A stretch of 64,000 nt of DNA from Stereocaulon alpinum (Eukaryota > Ascomycota > Lecanoromycetes > Lecanorales > Stereocaulaceae), in contig JAEUBA010000105.1 of the NCBI GenBank assembly GCA_018257865.1, positions 1-64,000 of the forward strand, in the 5' to 3' direction. The position numbers and the translations under genes were made by a program. Of the stretch, positions 33,414-45,085 are shown piece after piece (the stretch's first letter is position 1; each line of letters starts with the position of its first letter). The notes beneath the pieces were generated by a model, which saw only the letters and a program-made list of their open reading frames with translations, was not told the origin of the DNA and did no database searches.

Positions 33414-33772
33414 GATATAGCGAGTCGGAAAGCTCAATGACTCATGAAATGGAGGGAAAGCTTGATCTCAATAAGACCGCTGCCATTATACAGTTCGCGG
33501 AGTTATTGAGGTATTGACATTAGGTGTTGGGAAGAAGCAGGGTTTCTTTGGTTTTCTAGAAGTCTATAGCTTTTTGAGCGGGAAACACGCGGTTCAACGC
33601 CGCTAACACTACTTTCGATCAAAGTTGATGATGTGTTTCGCGTCCTTCAGGCGAAGAACGAGGTGTAGCACTAATGTCATCCCTGACCTATATGAGCATC
33701 CACCTTTAACGTTTCAACACCAATTCTATGCATCCACACATTGCGCTATGCTGCAACAACGACTAGCATCTG
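33414..33772. other. Intergenic region
   Basis: Upstream of SKI8 and downstream of MRPL32; a plus-strand open frame 33625-33870 overlaps the MRPL32 last exon antisense and has no domain. Confidence 0.35.
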
Positions 33773-34263
33773 TCACGAAGTTATGCCCTCTCCACCAGTC
33801 CCCCAGTAATTGCCTAATGCCTTCCGAGCCTGCGATTTCCACATCCCGCGGATCTCTTGAATCAGTTTAGCTACTACCTGGTATCCTCACAGACTTTCTA
33901 GGACTCACGTTGCACACAGAACGGGCATAGAAGATGCGCCCGTTTTACATTTCCGCAAGCCGAACACTTATTGAGAGCTGTCACGTCCTGCAATCCCTTC
34001 CCCACCAAGAACCTTTGACGCCTTTTTCTATGCGAAGTCTTCTTTTTGGGGACAGCTCGTAATATTGAGTCCCAGAGCCCTGCTAGTATTGACGGCACAC
34101 GAAGAGGTAGGGCGAAGGGTATGGCGACTGGTGTGTATAAAGTTGGTCTTATAATTTGCTGTAGAAGTTGAGGGGCGGTCGTTGCTTGAAGAGGATGTAT
34201 GATGGTTGCGGAGCCAGCTGCTGCTGGGAATAGAAGGGGGGAAAGCAACTGACGAAGAGCCAT
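33773..34263 (-). CDS. MRPL32: Mitochondrial ribosomal protein bL32m
   Basis: Two exons, 34263-33909 and 33855-33773; 145 aa. An N-terminal targeting region of about 70 residues precedes the bL32 signature VPKKKTSHRKRRQR and the zinc-binding pair KCSACGNVKRAHLLCPFC. Reading through the donor (GTGAGT at 33908) gives a short end, but splicing out 53 nt joins CVQ to QIRGMWKSQARKALGNYW, the expected C-terminal helix. In yeast, maturation by the m-AAA protease licenses mitoribosome assembly. Confidence 0.9.
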
Positions 34264-34744
34264 ACTGAGGCTCTTTCAGAAGTCTCCACGAACGCAGAGT
34301 TGTAGCCTTAACGTCGCTTGTAGAAAGCTGCCATGGTTCACAAGCTCCAGCTAGTACGGGATACCCGCCAATTGAGCTTGCCCACAAAACTGTGCTAATA
34401 CCATTGGAGGTTCTACTATGCAACAACAGTACAACTACGAATCTCTACAAGAAATCTTTGCCTACAAATCTCCAAAATTCTATCGTTTGCAGAACTTCCC
34501 AAGCGGCAACCTTAGTCACAGTCGCAGATTTTGCAGCTCTACCCTGAACATCCCACGATCAAATAGCCTTTCACTTAAAGTCATAGCGCTGTCTCTAGCC
34601 GCCTCGCGCTAGCTGCCCCTTATAAAAACTTTCTGTTTCATTCGCAGCAGACAACTGACAATTAAGATAGCATAACAAGACATTGCACAACAGATAAGTC
34701 AAACACAAGCTGAACATCAAGAAGCCTCTGCGAATACGTCCGTT
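34264..34744. promoter_or_regulatory. Divergent promoter region of MRPL32 and the CDC10 septin gene
   Basis: About 480 bp; no distinct element recognised. The AC-rich stretch 34660-34740 is probably the septin leader. Confidence 0.35.
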
Positions 34745-35992
34745 ATGGCGACCACAATGTCTCCCATGTCCCCAATGTCCCCGCAGCAAGGGCCTGTGAT
34801 GCCCAAGAGCCATGTCGGCTTCGACAGTATCACAACCCAGATTGAGCGCAAGCTCCTCAAACGTGGTTTCCAGTTCAATGTTATCTGTGTTGGTAGGTGG
34901 CTCGGCGTCTAGCGCAAAGAATCTGAACTTGATGTCCGTTGCAGGTCAAACAGGCTTGGGCAAATCGACCTTGATTAACACTATCTTCGCTTCCCACCTC
35001 ATTGATTCGAAAGGCCGCCTCTCTCCTTCTGACCCTGTCCGAACAACGACTGAGATCCAATCTGTCTCCCACGGTACGCAATGTGGCTCTGCAAGGTTGT
35101 ACAGTTGCTAAGAGGTCTTCTAGTGGTCGAGGAGAACGGTGTTCGCCTACGTCTCAATATTGTGGACACTCCGGGTTACGGTGATCAGGTGAATAACGAC
35201 AGATGGTAAGGAAGGATGCCCTTTCTCATTACCGTGGAGAGAACTGATGGGCCGCAGCTGGGATCCCATTGTCAAGTACATCAAGGATCAGCACTCGGCA
35301 TATCTAAGAAAGGAGCTTACAGCTCAACGAGAACGATACATCCAAGATACCCGCGTGCACTGCTGTCTATTCTTCATCCAGCCGTCAGGCCATGCGTAAG
35401 TTACCTGACATTCGTTCGAGCACAACGCAGTCTCCTAACCATACACAGTCTCAAACCAATAGACATCGTGGTCCTGAAGAAGCTCTCTGATGTGGTCAAC
35501 GTGGTTCCCGTTATCGCCAAGTCCGATTCCCTCACGCTTGAGGAGCGCATGGCTTTCAAGGAGCGAATAAAGGAAGAGTTCGCCTTTCACAACCTGCGCA
35601 TGTACCCCTACGACAATGATGAGCAGGACGAAGAAGAACGCGCCCTAAACACCACCATTAAGGACCTTATTCCGTTCGCCGTTGTTGGCTCAGAGAACTC
35701 CATCGTCGTTGGTGGGCGCTCAGTGCGTGGCCGCCAAAACCGTTGGGGCGTCATCAATGTCGAAGATGAGAACCATTGCGAATTCGTCTCTCTAAGGAAC
35801 TTCCTGACTCGCACCCATCTCCAAGATCTCATCGAAACTACCTCACAAATCCATTACGAGACATTCCGTGCCAAGCAGCTCTTGGCCCTTAAGGAGAACA
35901 GCGCAGCTGGTCAAGGAAGCAGACCCATAAGCCCATCTGCTGACCGCGAATTGAGCAGACAATCGCAGCGGATGACAATGAACGGATACTGA
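34745..35992 (+). CDS. CDC10: Septin, Cdc10/AspD group
   Basis: Five exons: 34745-34892, 34945-35073, 35124-35205, 35258-35395, 35449-35992; 346 aa. GTPase motifs: G1 GQTGLGKST, completed across intron 1; G3 in NIVDTPGYGD; G4 AKSD in VIAKSDSLT. The septin unique element (GRSVRGRQNRWGVINVEDE through HCEFVSLRNFL) is present. The short N-terminus with FDSITTQIERKLLKRGFQFN and a short tail without coiled coil fit the Cdc10 class. Septins build heteropolymers at septa, hyphal tips and branches. The Met-Ser-Pro repeats (SPMSPMSP) at the N-terminus are low complexity. Confidence 0.93.
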
Positions 35993-36295
35993 GTTGCAAG
36001 CGTTTCAGGAGTTGGCTTCGGGAATTAACAAATTGGGTTGCTGTACTACGGAAGCTGCTTTGAATAGCTGCTTTTAATCGGTTCGAGAGCGAACAACGAG
36101 TGTGAGACTGCTGGTTAGATGGTCAATGATATCCTAATTCGCAAGCATACCACTGCCTTTCTACATGTTTCTCCATCAGAAGTTGCAGAACATCTAGAGA
36201 CAGCATCTTAGATCTTTTAGTGACCTCTCTATCTACCATATCTACGAATGGATTTCCTCCCTCTACATTTCAAATTCAGCCTGCGCAACAGTCTC
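35993..36295. other. Convergent intergenic region
   Basis: 3' flanks of CDC10 and GUK1; nothing recognised. Confidence 0.4.
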
Positions 36296-37093
36296 TTACT
36301 TTTGTGCCTGGCTCCCATATTTTCCACCATCAACAATCCACTCTTCCACCTCCTTGTACGCCTTATCCAATTCATTATTCACAACGACCTTATCCCACAC
36401 ACCCTCCTCCTTCCCAAACGCCATTTCATGCTTAGCATGCTCCAATCGTTGCCTTACAGCGTCTTCACTGTCTGTGGCTCTTCCTCTTAACCTCTGTTCC
36501 AGTACTTTGAGTGATGGCGGTGATAGGAATAGGAATCGTGCGTTGAGATCCGACTTCTTGACTTGTTTAACGCCCTAGATCGCCGCCAATCAGAGATCTC
36601 AGCGCAACGTCCTGCTTCGAGTGAATGCATCGTTCAAGCAATATGCTTTTGCGCACCTCCATTTCAATATCCAACACACAAATCCTCCCTGCGTCCGCCA
36701 CACTTTTCACAGCCTTCTCACTCGTTCCATAGAAATTGCTCCCAAATTTCGCATACTCAACGAAACCCTCCTCATTTACGAGCTTCATGAATGCTTCTTG
36801 ATCAGTAAACTGGTATTCGCGACCGTCTTGCTCTCCTGCGCGAGGTTTGCGTGTTGTGTCTGGTGTAGGGTGAGTAGGATATCGGTTGGGGGAGAGTGGT
36901 GGGGCGCACGAGAAACAGAAAACCCAAAGGTATCCGGGTGGTCTTTGAAGAGGCGGGTGAGGATTGTGGACTTTCCGGAGCCTGAAGGGCCGGATATTAC
37001 TATAGGGCGGTGGGTTTGTATCGCTGGATGGTCAGTGTTGCGGATTCTAAGCCCAAGTACTAGAATGGACGGAGTGGTACCTGAGGGCGCCAT
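36296..37093 (-). CDS. GUK1: Guanylate kinase
   Basis: Four exons: 37093-37081 (13 nt), 37023-36910, 36859-36657, 36574-36296; 202 aa. P-loop ISGPSGSGKST, the GMP-binding HTTRKPRAGEQDGREYQF formed across intron 2, then NFYGTSEKAV, ICVLDIEMEGVKQVKKSDL across intron 3 and a lid helix (LEQRLRGRATDSEDAVRQRL) make it a standard eukaryotic Guk1 converting GMP to GDP. The frame is also open upstream of the first ATG, so a longer isoform cannot be excluded, but the 13-nt exon gives the usual cytosolic length. Confidence 0.92.
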
Positions 37094-37524
37094 TGTGGAG
37101 TACAAGTAAGGGAAAGGCCAATTATTCGGCTGTATGCGCGCGCAAAGGCGCAGCAATCTCGTTTTACAAGTAATTGATGAAACTTTTGGCAGAAGCAGCA
37201 TACGCCTTTGTATGTACGAACTCGAAGTGGGCTGAATTGGATTCCGATATCCAGGGTCTTCGGTACGGGCCGGTAAAGATGCCGCTACTGTTAGATACAG
37301 TAGACAGATTGAGAAGTAAACGCGAAAGCGAGAATGGATGGCATTGATTGTTAGATTCAGTCATTAATGATGACGGTTCTAAAGTGGGGTCGCCACCCGA
37401 AAGTGAGTATATTGACCCATTGTTCGTGTTTCTACCTGCTATGTTCGTCAACCATGATTATCTGGTAGCCAATGAAGCCTATTGAGTAATACGATAGATG
37501 CAATGAATGTAATGAACGTAGTGC
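37094..37524. other. Intergenic region
   Basis: Upstream of GUK1 and downstream of RUD3; only an unsupported minus-strand frame 37451-37164 without motif. Confidence 0.35.
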
Positions 37525-39522
37525 TCAAGAAGGCTTCGAGCCACTTGAGACGCTTGTTCCAGACTTTGGAGATGTAAGACCCTCTTGAGCCTCTTGTTCT
37601 AGGAATCCGGACCACAATTCTGCTAACGACTCTTTTCTCGTACCTCCTTCCGGGAAAAAGTCCGATGATAAGGCCGGTGTACTAGGTGTTCGGTGCCATG
37701 GAGATATTGGCACTTTGAGATTGGGATTTGATGCGCCAGGTCGGGCAAGACCAGCTTGCTCACGCTGTTCTGTGGAAGTAAGTATGTATGGCCGAGCATA
37801 TATAATGAAGAGTGCATTACCGTCTGTCCAGGCTAACAGATTGGCAATGATCTGCAGCACTTGGAACTTCTTAGGGTCGGCTCTTTCGAGAGCGAGAAAA
37901 TGGAGGAAATGATTTGTAACGAGTAGTCTGTGAATGTCAGTGTCATTGTCAAGCCGACTAGAATCTACTGCTTACTTGTCAATGGTATCTTCTGGCTTGC
38001 CCTTCTTGAGGTATCGCAATGCTTTCGTCAAGTGGTCGTTTAGGATTACCGCTTCATGTCGAAGCTTTCCGATGAGAAGATTCTTCTCTTTCACCTCTTT
38101 TTCGAAAGGCAAAGCTCTCTCAAGCTCTTGTGTCTTTGATTCGAGTAAGCTAGTCGCTTCATCTGCTCGACTTTTGGTTTCACGCAATTGTTTCTGTAGG
38201 CCCTCGACCTGCGTCTGCGAATCTTCGACCACCTCCCGCAATTCACGCCTCCGAGCTGTAGTTGCTTGTCAGCGAGAATAGCGCTTTTATGGATTCATAT
38301 ACATGCCATCTTGGATCTCCTGGAGTGTTCTTTGAAGTCCCTCTACTGTCAGCAATTGAGTATCTCTCTCCGAAGCTGCCCTCTCGTGTGCTTCGCGATA
38401 ATTCGCTACCTGCTCTTCCAAGTCCGCAACCCTCTCTGCAATGCTCTCTCGAATTGATCGCTCTTCCATGGCCAAGACCTCCCAGTCTTGCATGGCTTGC
38501 TTAGCAGCCTCGAACTCCTCTCTGGCAAACGCTTCTCGCTGTATGAGGTCATTCCTCTCCTTCGACCAATTCTGCTGCGATAACGTAGTTCTGTTTCGAA
38601 GACTCGATAGCTCTTTCGATCGTTGCTCTCCTTCCTCTGCCATAGCGGCCAACTCGGCGGAACGGGCTTCATTCTGCTCACGCAGTTCTCCACACTGCTC
38701 TTCAAGCTCCTCGATCCGACTCCGTGCCTGCGACAAATCTTCCTACTCTGACTTTAGCAAGGTGAAATGGCGGAGATTCATGTACCCTTACGGCATCTGC
38801 TTTCAATCGTTCGCCCAATTGAGACTTTATAGTATTGACCTTCCCAAGCAGACTCCGGTACTGTGATTCAGCTTGTTCTTTTTCACCTTGTGTATTTGCA
38901 AGCTGCTCTCGCATACTACTGAGTTCTTCGTCATGTTTTTCTTGTATCTCCTCCAACGACTTCCGGACCTGTGCGACTTCTTCTCGCAGAACCTCTCGCT
39001 CTTTTGCCAAAGCCTCTAACCTTGCGGCTGTATCAGCAGACGAGGTTGCCACTATGTCGCTTTGAGGCTTGAGGCGAGTCACTGGATAATCTTTTGAGCC
39101 TGCTATTCCTTCTTCTTCGGCGTCATGATTCTCTTCGGAGCTGACTTCACCAGATCTATCCTGTAAGCTTCTTGGCTGATTCGATAGCCCGTTGCTTAAG
39201 TATTGATGACCGGCTTCCGATTTTCGAGGTGAGCTTGGTGGTTCTAGTGGAGTCCTTGTGCCTTGCTCTTCTTCCTCAACGTCATCCTGTTCATTCGCAT
39301 CCTCGACTTCGACGTGGGCGCCATTTGGCTTTGCAATCTCGCCGTTGCCCCTTCCCTTGCCGCCTTTCTTTTTTTTGCTCTTCCTACCCCTCGATACTAA
39401 TCGAAGTGTCCAGTTTAGCTTTGTTACTGGAATTGTACGAAGCCACTGGTTCTAAGAAGCCAGCGGTAGGGCAACGTACCTGGAGACGGTGTATCTATCT
39501 GTGCGGACTTCGGGAGTTCCAT
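37525..39522 (-). CDS. RUD3: Golgin Rud3-like protein with C-terminal GRAB domain
   Basis: Six exons: 39522-39480, 39396-38792, 38742-38307, 38255-37976, 37927-37821, 37769-37525; 571 aa. The N-terminus is Lys-rich then acidic (about residues 15-110); about 300 residues of heptad-rich coiled coil follow (EALAKEREVLREEVAQ, IEELEEQCGELREQ and so on). The GRAB domain, which binds Arf1, is seen as NDHLTKALRYLKKGKPEDTI joined to LVTNHFLHFLALERADPKKF and then VLQIIANLLAWTD. Rud3 tethers vesicles at the cis-Golgi. Intron 3 (38306-38256) keeps frame only with a GC donor (GCATGT...ACAG). It is divergent from MES1 with 227 bp between the ATGs. Confidence 0.88.
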
Positions 39523-39749
39523 TGTGTTAGGAACTCTCTAGCAAGCCTTCCGATGAAGCCTCGCTGTTGTCGTTGCAACCAGATGTCCGTAAAGTTACTA
39601 GTTCAATACACTATCGCGATTAGCGGAATTAACCGCTGATAACCAATCAATGCGACTGACAGCCACGATCCCCGTGAGTCAATCTCTGGGTCCCTCTACT
39701 CTTCGCAAGCCGAATCCTCCTCCGTTTCGTCTACACAAGTCAACCCAAC
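39523..39749. promoter_or_regulatory. Compact bidirectional promoter of RUD3 and MES1
   Basis: Only 227 bp separate the two start codons. It contains AT-rich CCAATCAAT at about 39642-39650 (a CCAAT box). No other element is identified. Confidence 0.4.
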
Positions 39750-41789
39750 ATGGGAAAGCAAGAGAAGATCCTGCCTATCAAAGGCGAGACCAATGTGTTA
39801 ATCACCAGTGCTCTGCCCTACGTGAATAATGTGCCTCATCTCGGGAATATTGTGGGGAGCGTGCTGAGTGCGGACGTGTTCTCCAGGTCCGTTGTACATC
39901 ATCGCCTTTTAAGAGTCTAGCTGAAGCTTCATAGGTACAATAAAGCAAGAGGACGCCCTACGTTATTCGTCTGTGGCACCGATGAGTACGGCACTGCTAC
40001 AGAAACTAAAGCTTTGGAGGAAGGCGTCACACCAAGAGAGCTCTGTGACAAATACAACAAGACACATGCAGAGATATATGATTGGTTTGAGATTGGCTTT
40101 GACATATTTGGGAGGACTTCTACACAGCAGCAAAAAGACATAACGCAAGATATTTTTCGCAGATTATACGAGAACGACTTCCTCATTGAGAGAACTTCGC
40201 AGCAGCCATACTGTGAGAAACACAAGTCTTTTTTAGCTGACAGGTACATCGAGGGCACTTGCCCGAAATGTGGTTATGAAGACGCCCGCGGTGATCAGTG
40301 CGACAAGTGTGGCTCAGTGGACTACGGGCCATTAGACTTGAAAAACGCACGTTGCAAGATTGATCCAGATGTAACGCCAGTGGTGCGGGAAACAAGGCAT
40401 ATTCACATCAGACTGGACAAGCTCCAGCCGGATATAGAGAAGTGGTTTACCGGAGCAAGCCAAAAGGGTAATTGGTCTAATAATGGTAAGGTCATCACAG
40501 AATCATGGCTGAAGCAGGGTCTACGAGATCGAGGCATTACGCGAGACCTACGATGGGGCACTCCCATACCACTGGATGTCTTCTCAGATGAGAAAGACAG
40601 GGAGATTTACAAGGACAAGGTGTTCTACGTCTGGTTTGACGCCTGCATTGGCTATGTGTCAATCACTGCCAATTACACCGAAGAATGGGAGAAGTGGTGG
40701 CGAGACCCCAAGAATGTGAAGCTCTACCAATTTATGGGCAAGGATAATGTCCCATTCCATGCAGTCATCTTTCCTGGCTCTCAACTCGGCACTGGCGAAA
40801 CATGGACCATGTTGCACCACCTATCAACGACGGAGTATTTAAATTATGAAAACGGCAAGTTCTCGAAATCTAGGGGAGTGGGTGTATTTGGGAACAACGC
40901 CAAAGACACGGGAGTTCCACCAGACGTGTGGCGCTATTACCTTCTCAAGCACAGGCCAGAGACAGCAGATTCTCAATTCGAGTGGAGAGATTTCATCGCG
41001 CAGAACAATAACGAGTTACTGGCGAAGTTGGGTAACTTTGTTAACCGCATTATCAAACTTGTCAACAGCAAGACATACAACTCTGTTGTGCCAGATTATC
41101 TACAAATGTTTGAGGATCCAGTATTTGACAGCGCCAAAGCGGAAATCAATCAGCGTTTGAAACAATATCTGAAGGAATTGGAATCCGTCAATCTTAAAGA
41201 TGGCTTGCAAAGTGCGATGGATCTGGTCCAGGCAGGTAACAATTTTGTTCAAAGCCACAAACTTGACAACAAACTTGCCGCAAATGAGCCACAAAAGGCT
41301 GCCGCTGTTACGGGTATGGCCATTAACATCATATACCTTTGCGCCAGCATCTTCGAGCCCTATCTGCCAGCGACGTCCAAATCAATCTTGGACCAACTAA
41401 ACGCTCCGTTCCTCCCGATCCCTGAGCACTGGACTGCGGATTACATCAAGCCCCACCATCAAATCGGCAAGGCCAAGTACCTTTTCACGCAGATCGACCC
41501 CAAGAAAGAGGACGAGTGGCGAGGAATGTATGGTGGGACCCAATCTGAAAGGCTGAAGAAGGAAGAGGAGGCCGCGAAGAAGACGGCGGCCAAGGTGGCA
41601 GCTAAGGCGAGGAAAGCAGAGCAGAAGAGCAAGAAATCCGAAAGCCATCAAGCACCTGGGGAGGCCGCGTCTACACAACAGAACATCGAGGCAACAGCAA
41701 CAAAAGGAGCAGAGCCAGTGGATGTTGGCAAAGAGCCCGTTGATTCAGTCACTTCTGGCGTGCAGCAAGTTACCCTCCCCTCATCATAG
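39750..41789 (+). CDS. MES1: Cytosolic methionyl-tRNA synthetase
   Basis: Two exons, 39750-39886 and 39935-41789; 663 aa. The class I HIGH equivalent is PHLGN in ALPYVNNVPHLGNIVGS, completed by RYNKARG and CGTDEYGTATE after the intron. A CP-domain zinc region follows (CPKCGYEDARGDQCDKCG). The KMSKS loop reads KFSKSRG. The anticodon-binding helical domain follows, then a Lys/Ala-rich tail (KKEEEAAKKTAAKVAAKARKA) like the appended tRNA-affinity region. The GST-like N-terminal domain of S. cerevisiae Mes1 is absent. It charges initiator and elongator tRNA-Met. Confidence 0.94.
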
Positions 41790-42165
41790 AACGAACTTTC
41801 AGGCAGTCGTCATTCTTCAACAAGTCTCGGATTTAAGTCCGATGTCGTTCGGACGATTTCTTCGTCGACCGAAATCTGCCGAGAGTGTGTCATCATAGCA
41901 GGCAGTTCCATTCCACTGGATCGCACCATCTTCTTATATCATGCAGGAGCAGGGATCATCAGGACGTTGGATTGGTGGAAACCTGTCGAGACGGGGAGCG
42001 TATCTTATCAGCCAAAAAAAAGTGGGGTAGCTTCCCGACACTCGTGGAGTTATGGCTCCAACAACCAACTTGGTCACGACATAAGCTGCATCACAATTTC
42101 AATTCAAATACTGTATCAACATCCTGATCTATTTAATTGCACTATATCCATATTTTTCGTATAAG
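41790..42165. other. Intergenic region
   Basis: 3' flank of MES1 and promoter of the next gene; short unsupported frames only. Confidence 0.35.
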
Positions 42166-42789
42166 ATGCATCCACCAAGTGCTATGGCTGTCCAGCAGCA
42201 GCTCCGACGTCTCGTCATCAATCGAGCGGTCAACGCTCCTCGTGCTTACAGCTCCTATTATCCTAGGGTCGAGAACAAGTAGGCACCTTACAAACGGCCA
42301 CAGCTCGGGCAATTGCTCACTGTCTCTGACTCTAGAGGAACGCGCTCCCTGCATATAAGCCAAAGCATGCAAATCAAGCGAGACGCTTCAACCATCGATT
42401 TCGCATACATGCCCCAAATTGAGCTCGACACTCCACCCCATAATGATATTATGCGTGTTCCCATCTTGCCCGACAATACAACCGCACCCGACCGACTCGG
42501 AGAAGCCGCTGAATTGGTTGTTCGACCAGAGATCTCAACCGTGAGCGCGAATGGCACACATATCGACAGCCCATCCGCGATGTACGAGGTAGTAGACAAC
42601 CATGCCGCCGAGCTCTCCCCCTTCGATCTGACCAATAAGGTCACCACTGCTGCTACCGAGGCGGCATCGAAGATGACAGGGATGAGTACGGAGCGATTGA
42701 AAGCGCCAGGTGTAGTCAAGGAGTTATGGAATGGGCTGTTGGATGATATACTCGGAGCAAAGAAGGCCACCTCGGCACAAACGATATGA
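42166..42789 (+). CDS. Small protein with a mitochondrial-type presequence, function unknown
   Basis: Two exons, 42166-42278 and 42336-42789; 188 aa. The first 50 residues contain Arg, Ala and Ser without acids until residue 36 (AVQQQLRRLVINRAVNAPRA), as in mitochondrial presequences. A second ATG follows six codons later. After splicing (GTAGGC donor, CTCTAG acceptor) come STIDFAYMPQIE and RVPILPDN, then a Ser/Thr- and acid-containing middle with SAMYEVVDNHAAEL, then helices near the end. I believe similar proteins exist widely in Pezizomycotina without assigned function. No catalytic motif, zinc site or membrane span is visible. Confidence 0.65.
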
Positions 42790-43263
42790 ACTCGAGATGT
42801 TCAATTGGGCGTCGTCGACGATAGGGGCTTGTTGGGCATTTTCGGTGGTGCTGGGTACTTCGCCAAGTTCGTCACCAGATCTTCTCAAGCGTTAACGGAA
42901 AGCTTCGGCGATCAAGGTCAGGCACGCAATCGAATCTGGTTCCCATCCCGATGTGACTGTCAGATTTAGCACAATTGTCTGTTTTGCAGCTCAATGGACT
43001 CAATCATTTTCGTTGCAAACATTCTTGGTAGCGCATAATTGCAGATATGGGCTGTCGTGACTCACAGTGTGATCGAAGAGTATCTATCCATTTGCAATAT
43101 GATATCTTGAAGTTGCCTTCAAAGCTATCATAGTGAGAGTAGACACTTTTGAATGGAGAGAAAAATAGAGTAGACCTTCAGCCCTACAGGCTATACCCTA
43201 TACAGCAACATTGAACTTCCCCTGTGCTTACGACCAATAATAGCCAGCTTTCAACATGCAGCA
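42790..43263. other. Intergenic region
   Basis: Promoter of the transporter gene; no distinct element or gene recognised. Confidence 0.35.
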
Positions 43264-45085
43264 ATGCCCGAACTTCACGCCTATGAAGCCGAAGATACAG
43301 AAGATAGCAGCGAGCGAGAACAGTCCTCCTTAATCGCTGCTGAAGATGAAGGCAACGGAGACGCAAGATCCCAGCAACGAACACATCTCCAACGCCAATC
43401 CTCTATTATTGTGCATCCCCCTCCAGACGGCGCCGCTCGGACACCACGGACGCCGAATCGAGTACGCTTTGACATTGATGAAAGATCAAACGGTGACCTC
43501 AATGGTCACGCGCTGAGTCCTAGGGAGGAGCATGCATGGCTTGAAGAGGATGACTATCTTGAGTCAAGGAGGGGTAGTACAGGGCAGAGAGCGCCACTTC
43601 TCACAGATATCGAGGCTCCGAGTGTTACGGCTGCGTTGGAATTCAATGCGGATGATCTACTCGAAAGCGCTAGGCCAAAAAGCGGGATGAGGAGTGCTTT
43701 CATGAACATGGCGAATAGTATAATTGGGGCCGGTATTATTGGGCAGCCGTATGCCTTCCGACAAGCCGGTCTGACCATGGGAGTTCTGCTCTTGGTGGCC
43801 TTGACGATCACCGTTGATTGGACGATCCGCTTGATCGTCGTCAACTCCAAACTCAGTGGCGCAGACTCCTTCCAGGGGACTATGGAACATTGTTTCGGTA
43901 AATCAGGGCTTGTCGCTATATCTGTCGCCCAATTTGCCTTTGCTTTCGGGGGCATGCTAGCTTTCTGTATTATTGTTGGGGACACTATACCAAATGTGGT
44001 GGCGGCCATATTCCCTTCTCTACCCGACACGCCGTTTCTCTGGCTCCTAACCAACAGAAAGGCGGTTATCATTATTTTTGTTCTCTCTTTCAGTTATCCG
44101 CTTTCTTTATATCGTGACATTGCGAAAGTACGTGTATTAGCTCCCTTCCTTACCATATATATAGCTAATAGAAACATAGTTAGCGAAGGCGTCAACATTG
44201 GCATTAATAAGCATGGCTGTATGTTGCGTTGCGAATTGTATGTCGAATTCGCCCTGACGTGGATCATAGGTAATTCTTGTTACAATCATTACGCAAGGCG
44301 CTAGGGTACCAGAAGATCTCAGGGGGAGTTTGAGGGGATCACTTTTTTTCCGGGACGGATTTGTTCAGGCAGTCGGTATCATTGCCTTCGCCTTCGTTTG
44401 TCGTACGAGTCTGCCCTCTCTCAAGTGTGACACCGCTAATACGTTCTTGAGATCACAATTCACTATTAATATATGGATCCTTGAAGAGGCCGACATTGGA
44501 CAGGTTCGCTCGTGTGACCCACTACTCCACGTTCGCCTCCATGTTGGCCTGTATGTTGATGGCGTTGGCCGGTTTCCTCACTTTTGGAGACAAGACACAA
44601 GGCAACATCTTAAACAACTTCCCTCGAGACAATCTAATGGTCAATGTGGCACGACTCCTGTTCGGTTTCAACATGCTGACTACCCTTCCTCTTGAGTGCT
44701 TTGTGGCCAGGGAGACCATGATGCATTACTGGTTCCCAGAAGAGCCTTTCAATCCCCACCTTCATCTTATATTTACCACCTCTTTGGTTGTCACGGCTAC
44801 AGCATTGTCTCTAATGACTTGTGACCTCGGTGCAGTGTTCGAATTGATCGGAGCGACATCGGCTTGCGCTCTTGCGTTCATACTGCCTCCCCTATGCTAC
44901 GTTAAATTGAGCACGCGAAGTTGGAAAACCATTCCAGCTGTACTCTGCGTCGCTTTCGGCGTGACAGTCTTCGGCATCAGTTTGCTGCAAGCCACTGCCA
45001 AAATTATCCGGAGTATGTGTCCTGCAATCATGACGGTCCACAGTACTAATAATGTGTAGACGAAGGGGGAACACATACTTGTTGA
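43264..45085 (+). CDS. Vacuolar amino-acid transporter, AVT family (Avt2-like, SLC38-related)
   Basis: Five exons: 43264-44127, 44180-44218 (39 nt), 44270-44402, 44452-45012, 45060-45085; 540 aa. A hydrophilic N-terminus of about 145 residues precedes the first helix MANSIIGAGIIGQPYAFRQAG, the AAAP family signature. About eleven helices follow. CHHNSLLIYGSLKRPTLDRF, assembled over intron 3, and THYSTFASMLACMLMALAG are typical of the Avt2/SLC38 group. Yeast Avt proteins move neutral amino acids across the vacuole membrane; Avt2's own substrate is not established. The last exon adds only eight codons (..IRNEGGTHTC). Confidence 0.88.
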
